64,000 nt of DNA from Streptomyces yatensis (GCF_018069625.1 NZ_CP072941.1:4588001-4652000), one strand, 5' to 3'; numbered from the stretch's first letter, positions 28,124-36,477 are shown. Program-made: numbers and translations. Notes: generated from the sequence alone by a model not told the origin.

Positions 28124-29410
28124 ATGCCCGAGAGCCAGCAGCAGCCGCAGCAGCCTCAGCAGCCGCCCAGGAACGGCGGCGCCACCCCCGAGCCCACCGC
28201 TCTGGTGCTCGGCGGCGTCCGGCTCGCCGACGGGCGCACCGTGGACGTCCGGCTCAGCGGCGGGCGGATCGAGGCCGTGGGCACGGCGGGCAGCCTCGTC
28301 CCCGGCACCCGGCTGGACCTCGGCGGCTATCTGCTGCTGCCCGCCCCCGCCGAACCCCACGCCCACTGCGACACCGCCCTTACGGCCGACATGGCGGGCC
28401 CGGTCCCGTACGCCCCCGGGGACATCCAGCGCCGCACCGTCGAGGCCGCGCTGCTCCAGCTCGGCCACGGGGCGACCGCGCTGCGCACCCATGTCCGCAT
28501 CGGCGGGGTGCACGGGCTGCGCTCCCTTGAGGCGGTCCTGGAGGCCGGCCACACCCTGCGCGGGCTCACGGAGCTGAGCGCGGTGGCGGTGCCCCGGGTG
28601 CTGACCGGCGCCGCCGGGGCGGACGGTCTGGCGATGCTGCGGGACGCGGTGGGGATGGGCGCGTCGGTCATCGGCGGCTGCCCCGACCTCGACCCGGATC
28701 CGACCGGCCACGCCGAGGCCGTCCTCGACCTCGCCGCCCGCCATGGCTGCGCCGTCGATCTGCACACGGACGGTGACGACCCGGCCCGCCTCGCCCGGCT
28801 CGCGGCGATGGCCGGGGGCCTGCGTCCTGGCGTCACCATCGGCCCCTGCGGCGGGCTGTCCCGGCTGCCCCTGGAGAGCGCGGGGAGGATCGCCGAGCGG
28901 CTGGCGGCGGCCGGGGTGACCGTCGTCTGCCTCCCCCAGGGCGACTGCGCCGGGCTGGAGCACCAGGCCAGGCGGGGAGCGCGCACCTGCGCCTGCGCCC
29001 CGGTGCGGCTGCTGCGCGCCGCGGGCGTCCGGGTGGCCGCGGGCAGCGGGGCGCTGCGGGACGCGGTCAATCCGGTGGGCCGGGGCGATCCCCTGGAGGC
29101 CGCCTTCCTGCTGGCGTCCCGGGGCGAGCTGCGGCCGGAGGAGGCGTACGAGGCGGTGTGCGGGCGGGCGCGGGCCGCGATGGGGCTCGCCGAGGTGCGG
29201 GTGGAGGCCGGGTTCCCGGCGGAGCTGCTCGCGGTGCGTGGGGACGGGCTCGCGGGGGTGCTCTCGCTCGCGTACAGCAGGGTCGTGGTGCACCGGGGCC
29301 GGGTGGTGGCCCGTACCAGCGCGGTGCGGGAGTACTGCGACTCGGCGGCCGCGGTGGCGCTGGATCTGCCCCGGCAGGCGCGGTCGCAGAGCGGCGGCGA
29401 GCAACAGTAG
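28124..29410 (+). CDS. Cytosine-deaminase-like amidohydrolase family protein, possibly inactive
   Basis: The product is 428 aa, starting at ATG 28124 with AGGAG 5 nt upstream. The composite beta-strand domain (LVLGGVRLADGRTVDVRLSG) and the barrel start PAEPHAHCDTALTAD resemble cytosine deaminase, whose equivalent is EPHIHLDTT. The HxH pair is kept. Later motifs look degraded: VDLHTDGDDP has Gly where CodA has the catalytic Glu, TIGPCGGLS lacks the His of the SHTTAM motif, and VAAGSGALRDAVNP lacks the metal Asp of GHDD. It may have altered chemistry or be a pseudoenzyme. The first 15 residues after Met are Gln/Pro-rich. Confidence 0.75.
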   Translation: MPESQQQPQQPQQPPRNGGATPEPTALVLGGVRLADGRTVDVRLSGGRIEAVGTAGSLVPGTRLDLGGYLLLPAPAEPHAHCDTALTADMAGPVPYAPGDIQRRTVEAALLQLGHGATALRTHVRIGGVHGLRSLEAVLEAGHTLRGLTELSAVAVPRVLTGAAGADGLAMLRDAVGMGASVIGGCPDLDPDPTGHAEAVLDLAARHGCAVDLHTDGDDPARLARLAAMAGGLRPGVTIGPCGGLSRLPLESAGRIAERLAAAGVTVVCLPQGDCAGLEHQARRGARTCACAPVRLLRAAGVRVAAGSGALRDAVNPVGRGDPLEAAFLLASRGELRPEEAYEAVCGRARAAMGLAEVRVEAGFPAELLAVRGDGLAGVLSLAYSRVVVHRGRVVARTSAVREYCDSAAAVALDLPRQARSQSGGEQQ

Positions 29411-29434
29411 GCCGCACGGCGTACGGTCGGGATC

Positions 29435-30103
29435 ATGCGCATTGTCATCGCTGGTGGACATGGACAGATCGCGCTGCGGCTGGAGCACTTGCTCACCGCG
29501 CGCGGAGACGAAGTGGCGGGCATCATCCGCAAGCCGGAACAGGCGGGCGACCTGCTGGCGTCGGGCACCGAACCGGTCGTCTGCGACCTGGAGACGGCCT
29601 CGCTGGAGGACGTGGTCAAACACCTGGAGGGCGCGGACGCGGCCGTCTTCGCTGCCGGGGCGGGCCCCGGCAGCGGTGCCGCCCGTAAGGAGACCGTCGA
29701 CCACCGGTCCGCGGTGCTCTTCGCGGACGCGGCCGAACGGGCCGGGGCCCGCCGGTTCCTGATCATCTCCTCGATGGGCGCGTCCCACGAGCCGCCACCG
29801 GACACCGACCCGGTCTTCGCCGCCTATCTGCGCGCCAAGGCCGCGGCGGACGACGACATCCGCGCCCGGGACGGCCTCGACTGGACGGTGCTGCGCCCGG
29901 GCCGGCTGACGAACGACCCGGGCACCGGCCGGGTGAAGCTGGCCGAACACACCGGCCGGGGCGAAGTCACCCGCGACGATGTGGCGGCGGTCCTGGCCGC
30001 CCTCCTGGACGAGCCCCGTACGGCGGGCCGCACGCTGGAGCTGATCAACGGCGACACGCCGGTGGCGGAGGCGGTGCGGGCGATCGCCGCCGAGCGGGGC
30101 TGA
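29435..30103 (+). CDS. NAD(P)-binding atypical SDR family protein
   Basis: The product is 222 aa, a Rossmann fold. The nucleotide motif is GGHGQIALRL (residues 7-16), a variant of the GxxGxxG glycine pattern. RRFLIISSMGASH near 108-120 and the YLRAKAAADDDIRARDGLDW segment near 130-149 fit the NmrA/HSCARG-like atypical SDR group; the last third has LTNDPGTGRVKLAEH. Such proteins are oxidoreductases or NADPH sensors; no substrate can be named. It follows the deaminase-like gene by 24 bp and may be co-transcribed with it. A long palindrome follows. Confidence 0.85.
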   Translation: MRIVIAGGHGQIALRLEHLLTARGDEVAGIIRKPEQAGDLLASGTEPVVCDLETASLEDVVKHLEGADAAVFAAGAGPGSGAARKETVDHRSAVLFADAAERAGARRFLIISSMGASHEPPPDTDPVFAAYLRAKAAADDDIRARDGLDWTVLRPGRLTNDPGTGRVKLAEHTGRGEVTRDDVAAVLAALLDEPRTAGRTLELINGDTPVAEAVRAIAAERG

Positions 30104-30105
30104 GG

Positions 30106-30131
30106 CGCTCGGCGGCGGCCGCCGCCGAGCG
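30106..30131. terminator. 26-bp perfect palindrome, probable terminator
   Basis: CGCTCGGCGGCGG and its exact complement are directly abutted. It lies 3 nt after the stop of the SDR gene. As RNA it would fold with a minimal loop; there is no T-run. Confidence 0.55.
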
Positions 30132-30174
30132 GCGGCCGAGGCGGGTCCGGTCGAGGCGGGTCCGGCCGGGGTGG

Positions 30175-30206
30175 CCGGTCAGCCGGTCAGCCGGTTGGCC
30201 GGTTGG
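30175..30206. repeat. Four 8-bp tandem repeats
   Basis: CCGGTCAG occurs twice, then CCGGTTGG twice, with no spacer. They lie in the convergent gap between the SDR gene and the DUF3574 gene. Confidence 0.7.
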
Positions 30207-30225
30207 CCGGCTTCGGCCCGATGGC

Positions 30226-30735
30226 TCAGAAGTCCACCCGGGCCGGGGCGTCGGCCCGGGCCACGGACTCCTGGGCGTACTGCCGCTCGTACGCCGTCCG
30301 GATCCGCTCGATCCGCGGGTCCTGCGTCGGGGCCTCGGACGTCGGGTAGAGCAGGATCACCTCGTACGAGCGCTCCCGCTCGATCGTCCCGTTCTGGTCC
30401 CGCCACTGCCCCCGGCCGTCGTGGATGGTCAGGCCGGCGGGGAAGCGCGGGGTGATCTGCCGGTCCACGAAGGCCAGGAACTGCTTCTCGGTGACGGGCG
30501 GCCCGCCGTCGGGGCGCTCGGTGCCGAAGAAGAGCCGGGTCTCGACGTAGGGCTTACCGCGGTCCACGGCGCCGGAGGCCGCGGCGGCAGGCGGGTCCTC
30601 CAGCGCGGCGTACGCGGCGACGGGGGTGGCGGCGGCGAGGGCGAAGGCCGTCCCGATGGCGGCTATACGGGCGCGCGGCTTCCTGGCCGGCACGCGGGGC
30701 TGCACGGTCGGCACGTTGGGCTCGATGGTCGGCAT
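30226..30735 (-). CDS. DUF3574 domain protein, secreted or membrane-anchored
   Basis: The product is 169 aa. A Pro-rich start (residues 1-20) is followed by a hydrophobic signal or anchor segment (RIAAIGTAFALAAATPVAAY) and a short Ala-rich stretch. The domain from about 60 contains KPYVETRLFFGTERPDG, FVDRQITPRFPAGLTIHDGR and GQWRD, matching the DUF3574 family. Its function is unknown. It converges with the upstream SDR gene and is separated by 281 bp from the DUF1206 gene. Confidence 0.78.
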   Translation of the reverse strand: MPTIEPNVPTVQPRVPARKPRARIAAIGTAFALAAATPVAAYAALEDPPAAAASGAVDRGKPYVETRLFFGTERPDGGPPVTEKQFLAFVDRQITPRFPAGLTIHDGRGQWRDQNGTIERERSYEVILLYPTSEAPTQDPRIERIRTAYERQYAQESVARADAPARVDF

Positions 30736-31016
30736 CGTCCGATGGTCCCGGCGCCCGGAACCCCGCGGAAGACCGCCTTACGGGGCACATCCGTGCGAGA
30801 CGCGCGCGACGCGGGGGCGGGGCCCGGCGCCGCGGACAGAGGGGCAGAGGGACACAGGGGCAGGCGGCGAGATCGGGCCCGGCGCCACCCGGCACGGGAT
30901 GAGGAGGCCGAACCCGAGCCCCGGCACGCGAATCGGGCTCGGGCCCGGGCGCCACAAGCACAGGGACAGAGCCAGCGCCAGAGCCGGGCCCGAGCCCCCG
31001 GGCACATGCGGCGCGC

Positions 31017-31862
31017 TCAGACCCGGCGCCACCGGGCCAGCGCGAACGAGAACACCCCGAAGAGCGCCAGCCCCAGCGCCACCGCCATCAGCAGCCAGGG
31101 CCCCGCCGCCGTCCCGGCGAAGGTCCGCAGGGTGTCGTCGATGCCCTTCGCCTTGTCCGGGTCGTAGCGCACGGCGGCCGAGAGCGCGAAGCCGCCCGCC
31201 ACCGCGAACACGGCCCCGCGGGCCACCCCGCCGCAGACCCCCAGCGCCTCCACGGCCCGCCGCGTCCGCCGGGACATCGCGCCCAGCTTGAGGTACTTGC
31301 GGAAGCCACGCCGCAGCGCCCGTACGGCGATCCACACCCCGGCCGCGGCCACGGCGGTCCCGGCGGCGGCGACCAGCCACCGGCCGTACGGCAGGTCGAG
31401 CGCGCGGGCCGTCACGTCCTGGGACTGCCGGTCGCTGGAGCCGCTGCCCTGCTCGCCGGTGGCGAAGGAGAGCACGGAGTACGCGACGACGCCGTAGAAG
31501 ACCGCGCGGGCCGCCCCCGCCAGCCGCTTGCGTGCCGCGCCCCCGTCCGGCCCCGCGGCCCCGAAGACCGCCTCGGACAGCCGCCACAGCGCCATGCAGA
31601 CCAGCCCGATGCCGACCGCCCAGACCAGCGCCGCGCCGAACGGCTGCTGGGCGAGGACCTGGAGGGCCCCGCCCCGGTCGGCCTGCTCGCCGCGGTCGCC
31701 CAGGGCGATGCGCAGCGCCAGGACGCCGATGAGCAGATAGAGCACCCCGCGGGTGGCCAGCCCCCAGCGGGCCGCCGCCTCGATGGCCCGGCTGCCCGCC
31801 TGGCGTGGGGTACGTGTGCGCGTTGCCGAACCCAGTCCGCGTGCGATCGACGATGCGTTCAC
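31017..31862 (-). CDS. DUF1206 membrane protein
   Basis: The product is 281 aa from GTG 31862, which has GGAGG 5 nt upstream; an ATG at 31886 is in frame but lacks such a site. The chain holds three copies of a two-helix unit, each starting with a pattern like ARWGLATRGVLYLLIGVLAL, then AARAVFYGVVAYSVLSF, then GGVARGAVFAVAGGFAL. This triple repeat defines DUF1206, a family of six-helix membrane proteins of unknown role. It is divergent from the amidohydrolase at 32037. Confidence 0.85.
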   Translation of the reverse strand: MNASSIARGLGSATRTRTPRQAGSRAIEAAARWGLATRGVLYLLIGVLALRIALGDRGEQADRGGALQVLAQQPFGAALVWAVGIGLVCMALWRLSEAVFGAAGPDGGAARKRLAGAARAVFYGVVAYSVLSFATGEQGSGSSDRQSQDVTARALDLPYGRWLVAAAGTAVAAAGVWIAVRALRRGFRKYLKLGAMSRRTRRAVEALGVCGGVARGAVFAVAGGFALSAAVRYDPDKAKGIDDTLRTFAGTAAGPWLLMAVALGLALFGVFSFALARWRRV

Positions 31863-31925
31863 CGTTTCCTCCCGGTTGTCGCACATCGTGTGCCCTGGAC
31901 GTAGGTGCGGAAACGGGGCTTTCTC

Positions 31926-31954
31926 TTGTTGGTTGAAGCGATCCGCCCTACTCT
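31926..31954 (+). promoter_or_regulatory. Candidate promoter of the amidohydrolase gene
   Basis: TTGTTG (31926-31931) and TACTCT (31949-31954) are separated by 17 bp. The predicted start near 31961 is immediately followed by a perfect operator at 31964-31982. Confidence 0.55.
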
Positions 31955-31963
31955 GCCGCCAGA

Positions 31964-31982
31964 ATCTGACGAACCGTCAGAT
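31964..31982. promoter_or_regulatory. Perfect inverted repeat, probable TetR-type operator
   Basis: ATCTGACG and CGTCAGAT are exact complements around the 3-nt centre AAC. It sits at about +3 to +22 relative to the proposed start, a position from which a bound repressor would block transcription. No regulator gene is adjacent, so control would be in trans. Confidence 0.65.
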
Positions 31983-32036
31983 CGAATGGAGCCACAGGCC
32001 ACAGGAGCACCACGAGAAGACCGGGGAGATGGCGAG

Positions 32037-33257
32037 ATGACCGACGGGACGAACGGCACGACCGAGCTGCCTCGGGTCATCAGCGTCGATGACCATGTGA
32101 TCGAGCCCGCGCACCTCTTCGAGACCTGGCTCCCGGCCAAGTACCGGGACCGCGGCCCCAAGCCGCTGACGGCCGGGATCGGCGAACTCGCCTACGTCGG
32201 CGGCAAGTACAAGTTCACCACCGACCCGGACGGCCAGCTCACCGACTGGTGGAGTTACGAGGGCGATCTCTTCCCCTACAAGCGGATCATCGCCGCCGTC
32301 GGCTTCTCCCGCGACGAGATGACCCTCGACGGCATCACCCGCGAGCAGATGCGCCGCGGCTGCTGGGACCCCAAGGACCGGCTCGCCGACATGGACCTCA
32401 ACCATGTCGAGGCGTCACTGTGCTTCCCGACCTTCCCCCGCTTCTGCGGCCAGACCTTCGCCGAAGCGAACGACAAGGAGGTCGGGCTGGCGTGCGTCCG
32501 GGCGTACAACGACTGGATGGTCGAGGAGTGGTGCGGCGACAGCGGCGGCCGCCTCATCCCGCTCTGCCTGATCCCCCTGTGGGACGTCGGCCTCGCCGTC
32601 CAGGAGATCCGCCGCAACGCGGCCCGCGGCGTCCGCGCGGTGACCTTCAGCGAGATCCCCACCTACCTCGGGCTGCCCAGCATCCACAGCGGCTACTGGG
32701 ACCCCTTCTTCGCCGAGTGCGAGGCCACCGGGACGGTCGTGTGCATGCACATCGGCTCCTCGTCCCAGATGCCCGCCGCCTCCCCCGACGCCCCGCCCGC
32801 CGTCCAGGCGGCCTTGAGCTTCAACAACGCCATGGCGTCGATGATGGACTTCCTCTTCAGCGGCGTCCTGGTCTCCTTCCCGCGCCTCAAGCTGGCCTAC
32901 GCCGAGGGCCAGATGGGCTGGATCCCCTACGCCCTGGAGCGCGCCGACGACGTCTGGGAGGAGCACCGCGCCTGGGGCGGCGTCCGCGACCTCATCCCCG
33001 AGCCGCCGTCCACGTACTACTACCGGCAGATCTACTGCTGCTTCTTCCGCGACAAGCACGGGGTCGCCTCGCTCGACACGATCGGCGTGGACAACGCCAC
33101 CTTCGAGACCGACTACCCCCACGTCGACTCCACCTGGCCGCACACCCGCCGCATCGCCGCCGAGCATGTGGCCGGCCTCTCCCCCGAGGTCACGTACAAG
33201 ATCCTGCGCGGCAACGCGATCCGCATGCTGGAGCTGGACCTGGACGGGGCGCGGTAG
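32037..33257 (+). CDS. Amidohydrolase family (ACMSD-like) metal-dependent hydrolase
   Basis: The product is 406 aa, amidohydrolase_2 type. ISVDDHVIEPAHLFETWLP (residues about 15-33) provides the first metal motif; VVCMHIGSSSQMP near 236-248 holds the conserved His; FETDYPHVDSTWPHTRR near 359-375 holds the C-terminal Asp. The family decarboxylates or hydrolyses cyclic carboxylic acids; several actinobacterial members sit in aromatic or sterol catabolic clusters. ATG 32037 lies after a GAG-rich stretch. It stands alone, behind a promoter and a perfect 19-bp operator. Confidence 0.85.
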   Translation: MTDGTNGTTELPRVISVDDHVIEPAHLFETWLPAKYRDRGPKPLTAGIGELAYVGGKYKFTTDPDGQLTDWWSYEGDLFPYKRIIAAVGFSRDEMTLDGITREQMRRGCWDPKDRLADMDLNHVEASLCFPTFPRFCGQTFAEANDKEVGLACVRAYNDWMVEEWCGDSGGRLIPLCLIPLWDVGLAVQEIRRNAARGVRAVTFSEIPTYLGLPSIHSGYWDPFFAECEATGTVVCMHIGSSSQMPAASPDAPPAVQAALSFNNAMASMMDFLFSGVLVSFPRLKLAYAEGQMGWIPYALERADDVWEEHRAWGGVRDLIPEPPSTYYYRQIYCCFFRDKHGVASLDTIGVDNATFETDYPHVDSTWPHTRRIAAEHVAGLSPEVTYKILRGNAIRMLELDLDGAR

Positions 33258-33294
33258 GCACGACGGTCGGCAAGGCGCCTGATCGGCCCGGCGG

Positions 33295-33738
33295 CTACTC
33301 CATGCGCGGCTGGTCCATACGCGGCTGGTCCGAGCCGCAGTAACGGCATTTGCGCGCCGCCTCGGGGAGGTCGTCGGCGAGGCATTCCGGGCAGGTCTTG
33401 ACCGGGCCCGGCTCGCCGAAGACCTCCGCGCCCCGCCGGGCCTGGGTGTACTTGTACGGCAGGACGATCAGGAAGTAGATGACGGCCATGAAGATGACGA
33501 AGTAGATCAGGGCGCCGATGAACGACCCGATGTTGAGGTAGGTCGCGCTGTTCCCCTCCTGGCCGAGCTGCCAGCCGAGCCCGACCGCCTTGCCGCCCTG
33601 GAGCCGGGCGATGATCGGGTTGATGACGGAGTCGGTGAACGACTTGATCAGCGTCGAGAACGCCAGCGCCGTGACCAGGCCGATGGCGACGACAATGACA
33701 TCACCGCGCATGAGGAAGTTCTTGAAGCCCCTGAGCAC
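33295..33738 (-). CDS. mscL: Large-conductance mechanosensitive channel with C-terminal zinc ribbon
   Basis: The product is 147 aa. MscL opens under membrane tension to release solutes on osmotic downshock. The N-terminal helix FKNFLMRGDVIVVAIGLVTA, the first membrane helix, a periplasmic loop (RLQGGKAVGLGWQLGQEGNS) and the second membrane helix (SFIGALIYFVIFMAVIYFLI) are typical. After it a CPECLADDLPEAARKCRYCG zinc-ribbon segment follows, then a tandem repeat encoding QPRMD twice. The ribbon is extra to the E. coli channel. The gene converges on the amidohydrolase. Confidence 0.92.
   Translation of the reverse strand: MLRGFKNFLMRGDVIVVAIGLVTALAFSTLIKSFTDSVINPIIARLQGGKAVGLGWQLGQEGNSATYLNIGSFIGALIYFVIFMAVIYFLIVLPYKYTQARRGAEVFGEPGPVKTCPECLADDLPEAARKCRYCGSDQPRMDQPRME
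33299..33328. repeat. 15-bp tandem repeat inside the mscL C-terminus
   Basis: TCCATGCGCGGCTGG (33299-33313) and TCCATACGCGGCTGG (33314-33328) differ at one base. They encode the repeated QPRMD at the end of MscL. Confidence 0.75.
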
Positions 33739-34112
33739 GATCCGCCCTCTCTGTCCTGATACGGGGGAATCACCACCCTAGGAGCGGCTCTACGGAGCGC
33801 AGGGCCGCCACGACGGACGGCCGCCCGTACGGCGGCAGGGGACGCACTTAATCCACGCCATGAGATAAGTCGTCCGCGAGGCTTGACGCCCGGCGGCGCG
33901 CCTCGGATCATCACAGTCACCGAGCACCGTGAACACACCGGTGCCTCGCCGCTCAGCCGCACCGCCGCTCAGTCGCTTCGCCGCTCAGCCGCTCCGCTGT
34001 TCCGCCGCTCCGCTGCCGTGAACACACCGGTGACCGGAGTTCCCCCCATTCCTTCCCTCCGGCCGTGACCACACCGGCCCGAGCCTGCCCGCACCGGAAA
34101 GGCACCGGTTCC
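33739..34112. other. mscL-GH30 divergent intergenic region (374 bp)
   Basis: This region holds divergent upstream sequences for mscL (minus) and the GH30 gene (plus). Its right half has an unusual repeat arrangement: two 17-bp direct repeats enclosing three 16-bp units. No -35/-10 pair stands out. Confidence 0.6.
33927..34032. repeat. 17-bp direct repeats flanking a 16-bp tandem array
   Basis: CCGTGAACACACCGGTG occurs at 33927-33943 and 34016-34032. Between them CGCCGCTCAGC-type 16-bp units occur at 33947-33962, 33963-33978 and 33979-33994, with a degenerate continuation. The second flank is 81 bp before the GH30 start. Confidence 0.7.
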
Positions 34113-35627
34113 ATGAGATCCCTCAGATCCGTGAGTTCCCCCCGCACGACGCGCACCGCCCTGGTGAGCGCCCTGGCCGCGGTCGCCGTGGCCGTCGGTC
34201 CATGGCTGACCTCCCCGGCCGACGCCACGACCGCCGAGGCCGGCTCGGCCAAGGCCGGCGAGACCGTCAACGTCTATCTGACCACCACCTCCGGCTCCGA
34301 CGGCCGCACCGTCGTGAAGGGCCTGGAGCAGCAGGCGCCCACCCGGTTCGGCTCGGGCGGGGGCGGCAGCGTCACCGTCGACGAGTCCAGGACGTACCAG
34401 GAGTTCTCGGGCGCCGGGGCGTCGTTCACGGACACCGCCGCATGGCTGTTCAACAGCAGCGGCGCACTGAGCCAGAGCACCCGCGACGAGGTGATGCGCA
34501 AGCTCTTCTCGCCCACGGACGGCATCGGGGTGAGCTTCCTGCGCAACCCGCTCGGCGGCTCCGACCTGGCCCGCTTCGGCTACACCTTCGACGATGTGCC
34601 TGCCGGGCAGACCGACCCCGGTCTCACCCGGTTCTCCATCAACCACGACCTGGCCGACGTCCTGCCGCTGACCAAGCAGGCCAGGCAGCTCAACCCGGGG
34701 CTGAAGGTGATGGCCTCGCCCTGGACCGCCCCGGCCTGGATGAAGGACAACGACCAGCTCAATCAGGGCTGGCTGGAGGCGCAGTACTACGGCACGTACG
34801 CGAACTACTTCGTGAAGTACATCCAGGAGTACCAGAGCCGGGGCGTACCGATCGACTACGTGACCGTGCAGAACGAGCCCACCTGCTGCTCCGGCTACCC
34901 GTCGATGCAGTGGAACGGCTCCGGGCTCAACTACTTCACCAAGAGTGAGCTGCTGCCCAAGCTGGCGAACGCGGGCCTGAAGACCAAGGTGCTCGCCCTC
35001 GACTGGAACTGGGACCAGTGGGCGGGCTTCGGCGCACCCGTCGTGGACGACGCCGCCATCCGCAACCACCCGAACTTCGGCGGCATCGCCTGGCACGGCT
35101 ACGGCGGGAACGTCGGCCAGCAGACGACCGTCCACAACCAGTACCCGAACGTGGACGCCTTCGACACCGAGCACTCCGGCGGCACCTGGATCGCCAATCA
35201 GCAGCAGGAGGACATGCACAACCTGATCGACTACACCCGCAACTGGGGCAAGAGCTGGATCAAGTGGAGCCTCGCCGTCGACCAGAACAAGGGCCCGCAC
35301 AACGGCGGCTGCGGCACCTGCACCGGCCTGGTCACCGTGCACAACGGCGACGGCCAGAGCGGCCGGGTGGACTACACCGTCGAGTACTACACGATGGGCC
35401 ACCTCACGAAGTTCGTGAAGCCCGGAGCCCGCCGCATCGACTCCAGCGCCAGCTCCACGGTGCCGAACGTGGCCTGGAAGAACCCGGACGGCTCCAAGGC
35501 GCTGATCGCCTACAACGACACCGGCAGCCAGCAGACCCTGAAGGTCAACTGGGGCAGCCAGTCGTTCAGCTACCAGCTCCCCGCCCGGGCCTCCGCCACC
35601 TTCACCTGGACCGGCACCCAGTCCTAG
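34113..35627 (+). CDS. Secreted glycoside hydrolase family 30 protein
   Basis: The product is 504 aa. A signal peptide (RTTRTALVSALAAVAVAVGP, cleavage near ADA-TT) directs export. The (beta/alpha)8 domain has the acid/base Glu255 in TVQNEPTCC and the nucleophile Glu353 in FDTEHSGGTW. A beta-sandwich follows from about residue 410, ending FSYQLPARASATFTW. Family members include glucosylceramidase, beta-1,6-glucanase and xylanase; the NEP/TEH layout fits the GH30 glucanase/glucosylceramidase branch, but the substrate is not certain. ATG 34113 is chosen because it begins the signal peptide; GTG 34065 is an alternative. A strong terminator follows. Confidence 0.88.
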   Translation: MRSLRSVSSPRTTRTALVSALAAVAVAVGPWLTSPADATTAEAGSAKAGETVNVYLTTTSGSDGRTVVKGLEQQAPTRFGSGGGGSVTVDESRTYQEFSGAGASFTDTAAWLFNSSGALSQSTRDEVMRKLFSPTDGIGVSFLRNPLGGSDLARFGYTFDDVPAGQTDPGLTRFSINHDLADVLPLTKQARQLNPGLKVMASPWTAPAWMKDNDQLNQGWLEAQYYGTYANYFVKYIQEYQSRGVPIDYVTVQNEPTCCSGYPSMQWNGSGLNYFTKSELLPKLANAGLKTKVLALDWNWDQWAGFGAPVVDDAAIRNHPNFGGIAWHGYGGNVGQQTTVHNQYPNVDAFDTEHSGGTWIANQQQEDMHNLIDYTRNWGKSWIKWSLAVDQNKGPHNGGCGTCTGLVTVHNGDGQSGRVDYTVEYYTMGHLTKFVKPGARRIDSSASSTVPNVAWKNPDGSKALIAYNDTGSQQTLKVNWGSQSFSYQLPARASATFTWTGTQS

Positions 35628-35669
35628 GCCCGGAGCGAGGCCACGCCCCCGCTCGACCCTGAACACAGC

Positions 35670-35711
35670 AAACGGCCCCTGGCTGCGTTTCCGCAGTTCA
35701 GGGGCCGTTTT
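35670..35711. terminator. Strong bidirectional terminator
   Basis: AAACGGCCCCTG (35670-35681) pairs with CAGGGGCCGTTT (35699-35710), with inner CTGCG/CGCAG and loop TTTC. A T-run follows on both strands. It serves the GH30 gene and tRNA-Tyr. Confidence 0.93.
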
Positions 35712-35717
35712 CCACTG

Positions 35718-35799
35718 TGGCGGCGCCAGGATTCGAACCTGGGTAGGCTAAGCCGACGGATTTACAGTCCGCTCCCATTGGCCACTCGGGCACACCGCC
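35718..35799 (-). tRNA. tRNA-Tyr (GTA anticodon)
   Basis: The 82-nt type II tRNA has acceptor GGCGGTG/CGCCGCC with discriminator A, anticodon loop CTGTAAA (GTA), a long variable arm and T arm GGTTCGAATCC. The terminator at 35670-35711 lies just downstream on the minus strand. Confidence 0.94.
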
Positions 35800-35988
35800 T
35801 GGGATGTGGCCAGGTGCCCCGCTCTCGCGGTGCTGCTCCCTGGCAACGACGTAAACAATACCTGATGCGCGGGGGTGCTTCGCCACCCGGTTGATCGCCT
35901 CTGGATCATGGCCGAGATCGCTAGGCTGGCTGGAGCGGTCCGCTGGGCCGTGCCACTGACGGATCTACGTACGAGGAGCCAACTCAAG

Positions 35989-36477
35989 ATGGCCGACTCC
36001 AGTTTCGACATCGTCTCGAAGGTCGAGCGGCAGGAGGTCGACAACGCTCTGAACCAGGCGAGCCGCGAGATCTCCCAGCGCTACGACTTCAAAAACGTCG
36101 GCGCCTCGATCGAGTGGTCGGGCGAGCGGATCGAGATGCGAGCCAACTCCGAGGAGCGGGTCAAGGCGATCCTCGACGTCTTCCAGTCCAAGCTGGTCAA
36201 GCGCGGGATCTCGCTGAAGGCCCTGGACGCGGGCGAGCCGCAGGCGTCGGGCAAGGAGTACAAGATCTTCGCCTCGCTGCAGGAGGGGATCTCGCAGGAG
36301 AACGCGAAGAAGGTCGCCAAGATCATCCGCGATGAGGGGCCCAAGGGCGTCAAGGCGCAGGTGCAGGGCGAGGAGCTGCGGGTGACCTCCAAGAGCCGGG
36401 ATGACCTGCAGGCCGTGATCGCCCTGCTCAAGGGCAAGGACCTGGACTTCGCGGTGCAGTTCGTGAACTACCGGTAG
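35989..36477 (+). CDS. YajQ family cyclic-di-GMP-binding-type protein
   Basis: The product is 162 aa, the full family length, starting at ATG 35989 with GAGGAG 10 nt upstream. The start [20 protein letters not shown], the segment [18 protein letters not shown] and the end [11 protein letters not shown] are highly conserved in the YajQ/DUF520 family. Some family members bind cyclic-di-GMP and act as transcription cofactors (Xanthomonas), others bind GTP and tRNA. The role in Streptomyces is not established. It stands alone with a terminator hairpin after it. Confidence 0.93.
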   Translation: MADSSFDIVSKVERQEVDNALNQASREISQRYDFKNVGASIEWSGERIEMRANSEERVKAILDVFQSKLVKRGISLKALDAGEPQASGKEYKIFASLQEGISQENAKKVAKIIRDEGPKGVKAQVQGEELRVTSKSRDDLQAVIALLKGKDLDFAVQFVNYR

